9,703 nt of DNA, from positions 1-9,703 of the forward strand of contig JBAVXA010000103.1 in the NCBI GenBank assembly GCA_049698095.1, read 5' to 3'. Source of the DNA: JBEEJL01 sp049698095 (GTDB lineage: Bacteria; Pseudomonadota; Gammaproteobacteria; Burkholderiales; JBEEJL01). Under the pieces are notes generated by a model. The model saw only the letters and a program-made list of their open reading frames with translations, was not told the origin of the DNA and did no database searches. The translations under genes and the position numbers were made by a program. Each line of letters starts with the position of its first letter. Position 1 is the first letter of the stretch. Shown in pieces: positions 7,143 through 9,703 of the stretch.

Positions 7143-7409
7143 TTATTTTGGTGCATCTTTGCCGCCAATTCCCAGAATGGCAATTGCCTCGGCAAGTGTA
7201 TTCAGCGATTCCAGATGTTTGCCCGCAGCGTGCAATGCTTCGCCTTCCGCGCGCAACTTTTTGACCGTTGCCAGCTGTCCCGCGCTGATTGACGGGTTGG
7301 CCGCCAGCGCGTCATCAATTTTCTTCATATCCTGCGGGCAGTGGAATGCCATCGCTGCCCCGCTGAATAATAACGCAGCTGCTAAAAATATCCGCGCGGG
7401 TATCTTCAT
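7143..7409 (-). CDS. Small exported protein of unknown function
   Basis: Read on the minus strand, this gives 88 residues. Residues 1-21 are a typical Sec signal peptide: MKIPAR, a hydrophobic stretch, then AMA before FHCPQDM, so cleavage after Ala21 is expected and the mature protein of about 67 residues would be periplasmic. The mature part is one predicted helical hairpin (MKKIDDALA, then GQLATVKKLRAEGEALHAAGKH, then a LAEAIAILGI helix) and keeps a single Cys (24). I believe similar small FHCP-starting proteins occur in betaproteobacteria, but I know no function. Start choice: AGGAG precedes two consecutive ATG codons; the second (7409-7407) is 6 nt from GGAG and preferred, while the first (7412-7410) is only 3 nt away. 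It is transcribed away from the 7595 gene and convergently with the propeller lipoprotein gene. Confidence 0.78.
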   Translation of the reverse strand: MKIPARIFLAAALLFSGAAMAFHCPQDMKKIDDALAANPSISAGQLATVKKLRAEGEALHAAGKHLESLNTLAEAIAILGIGGKDAPK

Positions 7410-7594
7410 CATGCTCTCCTTTTTCTCAACAGGCGTAAAAAACAATGCTGATAAGACAAAATTTCGACGGTCATGCTTTATTCATTCCTGCCGCATACCG
7501 GCCGGCCGGCCGGAATAAGTGGAAAACAAAACCTGCCAAGAATAATATAATCCATTAGAATGAAATTGCAACATTTTCAACCAAAGGATTTACC
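7410..7594. promoter_or_regulatory. Divergent intergenic region with TATAAT for the plus-strand unit
   Basis: This 185-bp region separates the minus-strand exported protein from the plus-strand 96-aa gene and must hold promoters for both. On the plus strand a perfect TATAAT (7546-7551) predicts a leader of about 37 nt, followed by AAAGGA (7583-7588) before ATG 7595; no good -35 is visible. On the minus strand, AAGGAG lies just before the start, but I could not fix a promoter. A (CCGG)4 palindrome is in the middle (7498-7513). Confidence 0.45.
7498..7513. repeat. (CCGG)4 palindrome within a larger imperfect dyad
   Basis: Four perfect tandem CCGG units make a 16-bp self-complementary block between divergent genes. 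It overlaps the right arm of a larger dyad: ATTCCTGCCG (7484-7493) pairs with CGGCCGGAAT (7507-7516) with one mismatch. There is no T-run on either side, so it is not a terminator. It could be a protein binding site, a methylation-rich spot or a cruciform. Confidence 0.6.
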
Positions 7595-7885
7595 ATGCTG
7601 CTGAATGAAAAAAACGAAGAAATCGAAATGCTGCGATCGGAATTGGAAATGCTCATGCACGAACGCGCCAACCTGTTGCGCGTGACGGGGGCGGCTGCGG
7701 CGTTTGTTGCCAATCTCGATTCACGCGATCTGCCCTCCAGCTCATACGAAGCGGCGGAAATTCTTGCCGACAGTCTTAATCACATTCAGGAAGATACGCT
7801 GCAGGATGCGCTGTTGGCCGTCAAGGCGGAAGTCGCGATCGATACGCCCGAACGGCGCCAGGCTGCACGTCGCAAAAATAGTTGA
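7595..7885 (+). CDS. Small coiled-coil protein of unknown function, coupled to the PLP enzyme
   Basis: The protein has 96 residues, is acidic to neutral, and has no signal peptide or membrane segment. Residues 3-31 are a charged amphipathic helix with Leu/Met at heptad-like spacing (Leu13, Leu17, Leu20, Leu27), likely a coiled coil. A small Ala-rich patch (33-38) follows, then a helical region about 50-80 and a very basic tail (RRQAARRKNS). The start is supported by AAAGGA 6-7 nt upstream of the ATG. Its TGA overlaps the TTG start of the next gene in the tetranucleotide TTGA (7882-7885), which indicates translational coupling. I do not recognise the family. By context it may assist, oligomerise with or regulate the PLP enzyme, but this is inference; it may simply share its transcript. 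Confidence 0.78.
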   Translation: MLLNEKNEEIEMLRSELEMLMHERANLLRVTGAAAAFVANLDSRDLPSSSYEAAEILADSLNHIQEDTLQDALLAVKAEVAIDTPERRQAARRKNS

Positions 7886-8859
7886 ACCAGGCAATCAAGC
7901 CACAGCTGGCAGTCGACTATGCCGATATCGAATCCGCAGCGGCGCGGCTACTCGGTGTGGCAAATCGCACACCGGTTTTGACGTCGCGCAGTTTTAATCA
8001 GCTGGCCGATGCGCAGGTTTTTTTCAAGGCGGAAAATTTTCAGCGTGCCGGAGCGTTCAAATTCCGCGGCGCCTATAACGCGTTAAAGCAACTATCCCCG
8101 GCGCAAAAAAAACTGGGTGTCGTGACCTATTCCTCCGGCAACCACGCGCAGGCAGTTGCGCTGGCGGCCAGTCTGCTCGACGTCAAAGCCACTATCGTCA
8201 TGCCGCTCAATGCGCCCGCCATCAAGCTTGCCGCGACCAAAGCCTACGGCGCAGAGGTGGTGCTGCAGGACCCGGCAATTGAAACGCGCGAATCCGTTGC
8301 CAATCGAATTTTGCAGCAGCAGGGCGGCACCATGATTCCGCCGTTTGATTACGCGCCGGTGATCGCCGGGCAGGGCACGACGGCAAAAGAAATGCTTGAA
8401 GAGACCGGGCCGCTGGATTTTTTACTGGTTTGCTGCGGCGGCGGCGGCTTGTTGTCGGGTTGTGCAATTGCGGCGGATACGTTGTCGCCCTTGTGCAAAA
8501 CCATCGGCGTAGAGCCGGAAGCGGGAGACGACGCAGCCCGTTCGTTCAAAAGCAAAACCTTGCAGAGCGTGAAAAATCCCGACACTATTGCAGATGGGGC
8601 GCGCACATCGTCGCTCGGGACACTAACCTTTCCACTGGTCTTGCATTACGCGAATAATATTATCACCGTCAGCGACGCGGACTTGATCGGGGCGATAAAA
8701 TTCTTTTTCGAGCGCATGAAAATCGTCGTCGAGCCGACCGGTGCGCTGGCAACAGCGGCGCTTTTGAGCGGGAAATTCAAAGCGCCAGGCGCGCGCGTGG
8801 GGGTCATCATCAGCGGCGGCAACGTCGATGCGCAGAGCTATCGTAACTATTTGAATTAA
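7882..8859 (+). CDS. PLP-dependent threonine/serine dehydratase-fold enzyme, serine racemase or threo-3-hydroxyaspartate ammonia-lyase type
   Basis: This 325-residue cytoplasmic fold-type II PLP enzyme has no C-terminal ACT-like domain, so it is not the roughly 500-residue biosynthetic IlvA. Motifs: ENFQRAGAFKFRGA with Schiff-base Lys60, SSGNHAQ (84-90), the phosphate loop CCGGGGLLSG (184-193), and SGGN (311-314) near the PLP nitrogen. Two details point away from E. coli TdcB. Ser85 stands where serine racemase has its second catalytic base and TdcB has Ala. E211, G215 and D217 (EPEAGDD) match the E-x-x-x-(A/G)-x-D divalent-metal site of serine racemase, where TdcB has Gln. Expected reactions are therefore deamination of L-threo-3-hydroxyaspartate, L-serine or L-threonine, and possibly racemisation of serine. 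The start is TTG 7882 in the TTGA overlap with the preceding gene. No in-frame ATG or GTG lies before the conserved region, and the TTG has no strong Shine-Dalgarno, which fits coupling. The fold call is firm; the substrate is not. Confidence 0.93.
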   Translation: MNQAIKPQLAVDYADIESAAARLLGVANRTPVLTSRSFNQLADAQVFFKAENFQRAGAFKFRGAYNALKQLSPAQKKLGVVTYSSGNHAQAVALAASLLDVKATIVMPLNAPAIKLAATKAYGAEVVLQDPAIETRESVANRILQQQGGTMIPPFDYAPVIAGQGTTAKEMLEETGPLDFLLVCCGGGGLLSGCAIAADTLSPLCKTIGVEPEAGDDAARSFKSKTLQSVKNPDTIADGARTSSLGTLTFPLVLHYANNIITVSDADLIGAIKFFFERMKIVVEPTGALATAALLSGKFKAPGARVGVIISGGNVDAQSYRNYLN

Positions 8860-8947
8860 TTGCAATAAAAATTTTTGTAGATTTGTGAATTTGTGTGCAC
8901 CATTGGTGCGTCCAACCGTTAGCTGGTTAAACACATGAGGAAATATC
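8860..8947 (+). promoter_or_regulatory. Leader of the His/Gly-rich gene with a 13-bp palindrome
   Basis: After the PLP enzyme stop there is an A5T5 tract (8867-8876) without a GC stem, so no real terminator. GCACCA-T-TGGTGC (8897-8909) is a perfect 6-bp dyad around one base, too tight for a good hairpin but shaped like an operator. AACC (8914-8917) and GGTT (8925-8928) form a second small dyad. GAGGA (8937-8941) is a good Shine-Dalgarno 6 nt before ATG 8948. I cannot place a promoter with confidence. Confidence 0.35.
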
Positions 8948-9364
8948 ATGAATACCATCTATTCAAAACCCGTCAGATTTGCAGTTATCGCTTCTTTATT
9001 TGTCCTCGCCATAGCCAGTAACGCAGCATGGGCGGGCGGGCAACGCCACAGCGGCTGGCACGGCGGCGGTCACGGTCACGGTCACGGTCATTGGGGCGGC
9101 GGCCATTGGCGCGGCAACGTCGGGCTGTATATCGGCGCACCGCTTTTCTGGCCCTATTATTCCTACGCGCCAGCTTATTATCCGCAACCGGTCGTGGTAG
9201 CACCGGCACCTCAGGTTGTTTACGTAGAACAGGCGCCACCGGTCGTCGCGCCGCCGGCCGCACAGCAATACTGGTACTACTGCGGCAACCCGCAAGGCTA
9301 TTATCCGAACGTGCAAGCATGCCCGGGCGGCTGGCAGAAAGTGCTGCCGCAACAGGTTCGCTGA
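8948..9364 (+). CDS. Secreted His/Gly-rich protein with Tyr/Pro-rich C-terminus
   Basis: The protein has 138 residues. Residues 1-29 are a Sec signal peptide with a long hydrophobic core and cleavage expected at AWA before GG. The mature N-terminus (31-55) alternates Gly and His (GHGHGHGHWGGGHW) and could bind divalent metals. Next come a short hydrophobic Tyr/Pro stretch (YIGAPLFWPYYSYAPAYYP), a Val/Pro/Ala linker, and the conserved end YWYYCGNPQGYYPNVQACPGGW (108-129, shown here in parts: YWYYCGNPQGYY then PNVQACPGGW). That Cys112-Cys125 unit is common at the C-terminus of proteobacterial secreted proteins of unknown role, and the two Cys may form a disulfide. The gene probably forms an operon with the glycine-zipper lipoprotein 28 bp downstream. 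Metal binding is inferred from composition only. Confidence 0.85.
   Translation: MNTIYSKPVRFAVIASLFVLAIASNAAWAGGQRHSGWHGGGHGHGHGHWGGGHWRGNVGLYIGAPLFWPYYSYAPAYYPQPVVVAPAPQVVYVEQAPPVVAPPAAQQYWYYCGNPQGYYPNVQACPGGWQKVLPQQVR
9068..9091 (+). repeat. Short tandem hexamer (GGTCAC) in the His/Gly-rich gene
   Basis: GGTCAC is repeated three times exactly, then a fourth copy ends in CAT. It encodes the alternating Gly-His run. The unit is in frame, so changes in copy number would lengthen or shorten the Gly-His track without a frameshift. Confidence 0.7.
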
Positions 9365-9392
9365 TTCCCCATTCCAAGAGAAATAATCCATC

Positions 9393-9703
9393 ATGAATCG
9401 TTTGATCAAATTATCGTCTGCTTTTCCTGCCCTCCTGTTGGGTGCCTGCGTGACCATTCCGAACGGGCCGAGCGTAATGACCTTGCCGGGTTCGGGCAAG
9501 ACCTTCGATCAATTCCGTATCGACGATGCATCGTGCAAGCAGTTTGCCAGCGAACAGTTAGGCACCTCGCCGCAACAGGCAGCTGAATCCAGTGCCGTTT
9601 CCAGCGCAGCCGTGGGTACCGTTCTGGGCGCGGCGGCGGGCGCGATTATCGATGGGTCGCGCGGCGCGGCCAGCGGCGCTGGCGTCGGCCTGCTGATGGG
9701 CAG
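9393..9703 (+). CDS. Glycine-zipper lipoprotein, N-terminal part (3' end outside window)
   Basis: The frame is open from ATG 9393 to the window edge (103 full codons). Residues 1-18 are a lipoprotein signal with lipobox LLGAC (Cys19). A short polar region follows with LPGSGKTFDQFRIDDASCKQFA (29-50; key residues Asp39, Phe41, Asp45, Cys48), a start common in glycine-zipper outer-membrane lipoproteins. From about 70 the sequence is AAVGTVLGAAAGAIID and then GAASGAGVGLLMG: Gly at roughly four-residue spacing in a hydrophobic helix pair, the glycine-zipper pattern that packs helices in or on membranes. The Shine-Dalgarno is weak (AAGAGA at 9376-9381 is 11 nt away), so translation may lean on the preceding gene, whose stop is 28 bp upstream. 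The role is unknown; an envelope structural or stress function is only a guess from the family. Confidence 0.85.
   Translation, partial: MNRLIKLSSAFPALLLGACVTIPNGPSVMTLPGSGKTFDQFRIDDASCKQFASEQLGTSPQQAAESSAVSSAAVGTVLGAAAGAIIDGSRGAASGAGVGLLMG

Noticed and set aside
7882..8859. Calling the PLP enzyme IlvA (isoleucine biosynthesis)
   Set aside because: The protein is only 325 residues, lacks the regulatory C-terminal domain, and carries serine racemase-like residues.
8996..9499. Minus-strand open frame (167 codons) across the His-rich and glycine-zipper genes
   Set aside because: It is antisense to two genes with clear signal peptides; the repeated Val-Thr run is only the reverse reading of the Gly-His repeat.
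1..9703. Prophage, transposon, CRISPR array, toxin-antitoxin or defence system
   Set aside because: No transposase, integrase, nuclease, regular spaced repeats, tRNA-end duplications or toxin-like small gene pair was found on either strand.

Overview
The window looks like chromosomal DNA of a betaproteobacterium (Burkholderiales or Nitrosomonadales type). The evidence is a moderately GC-rich sequence, a dCTP deaminase tail and an Orn/Lys/Arg decarboxylase of the betaproteobacterial kind, a DUF6352-like protein, and a lipoprotein with the Cys-polyGly N-terminus common in that class. The genus cannot be told from the sequence. I see no tRNA, rRNA, CRISPR array, insertion sequence, integrase or att site. 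This reads as ordinary housekeeping DNA with several poorly characterised envelope proteins, and no clear new multi-gene system stands out.

Layout. 1-210 is the C-terminal part of dCTP deaminase (dcd). 348-1676 is a lipoprotein with four DUF4397-like modules, followed by a good Rho-independent terminator (1698-1728). 1795-4059 is a complete PLP-dependent arginine/lysine/ornithine decarboxylase. 4153-5166 is an uncharacterised cytoplasmic protein resembling DUF6352. 5300-6970 is a lipoprotein with six Asp-box (BNR) repeats, probably a sialidase-fold beta-propeller. On the minus strand, 7409-7143 encodes a small exported protein convergent with the propeller gene. A 185-bp divergent intergenic region, containing a (CCGG)4 palindrome and a perfect TATAAT, leads into a two-gene unit: a 96-residue coiled-coil protein (7595-7885) overlapping by TTGA with a threonine-dehydratase-fold enzyme (7882-8859). 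That enzyme carries serine racemase / threo-3-hydroxyaspartate ammonia-lyase signature residues. The window ends with two envelope genes: a secreted His/Gly-rich protein (8948-9364) and, 28 bp on, a glycine-zipper lipoprotein cut by the window edge (9393-9703).

How the genes relate. From memory of betaproteobacterial genomes, dcd and the large decarboxylase are often neighbours; here the DUF4397 lipoprotein, with its own -10 box and terminator, lies between them. The decarboxylase would act in polyamine or acid-stress metabolism. The overlapping 96-aa/PLP enzyme pair is the best candidate for a functional link in the window. Four or five products (DUF4397, propeller, small exported protein, His-rich protein, glycine-zipper lipoprotein) are envelope-directed, so the region is rich in surface and periplasmic proteins of unknown role.
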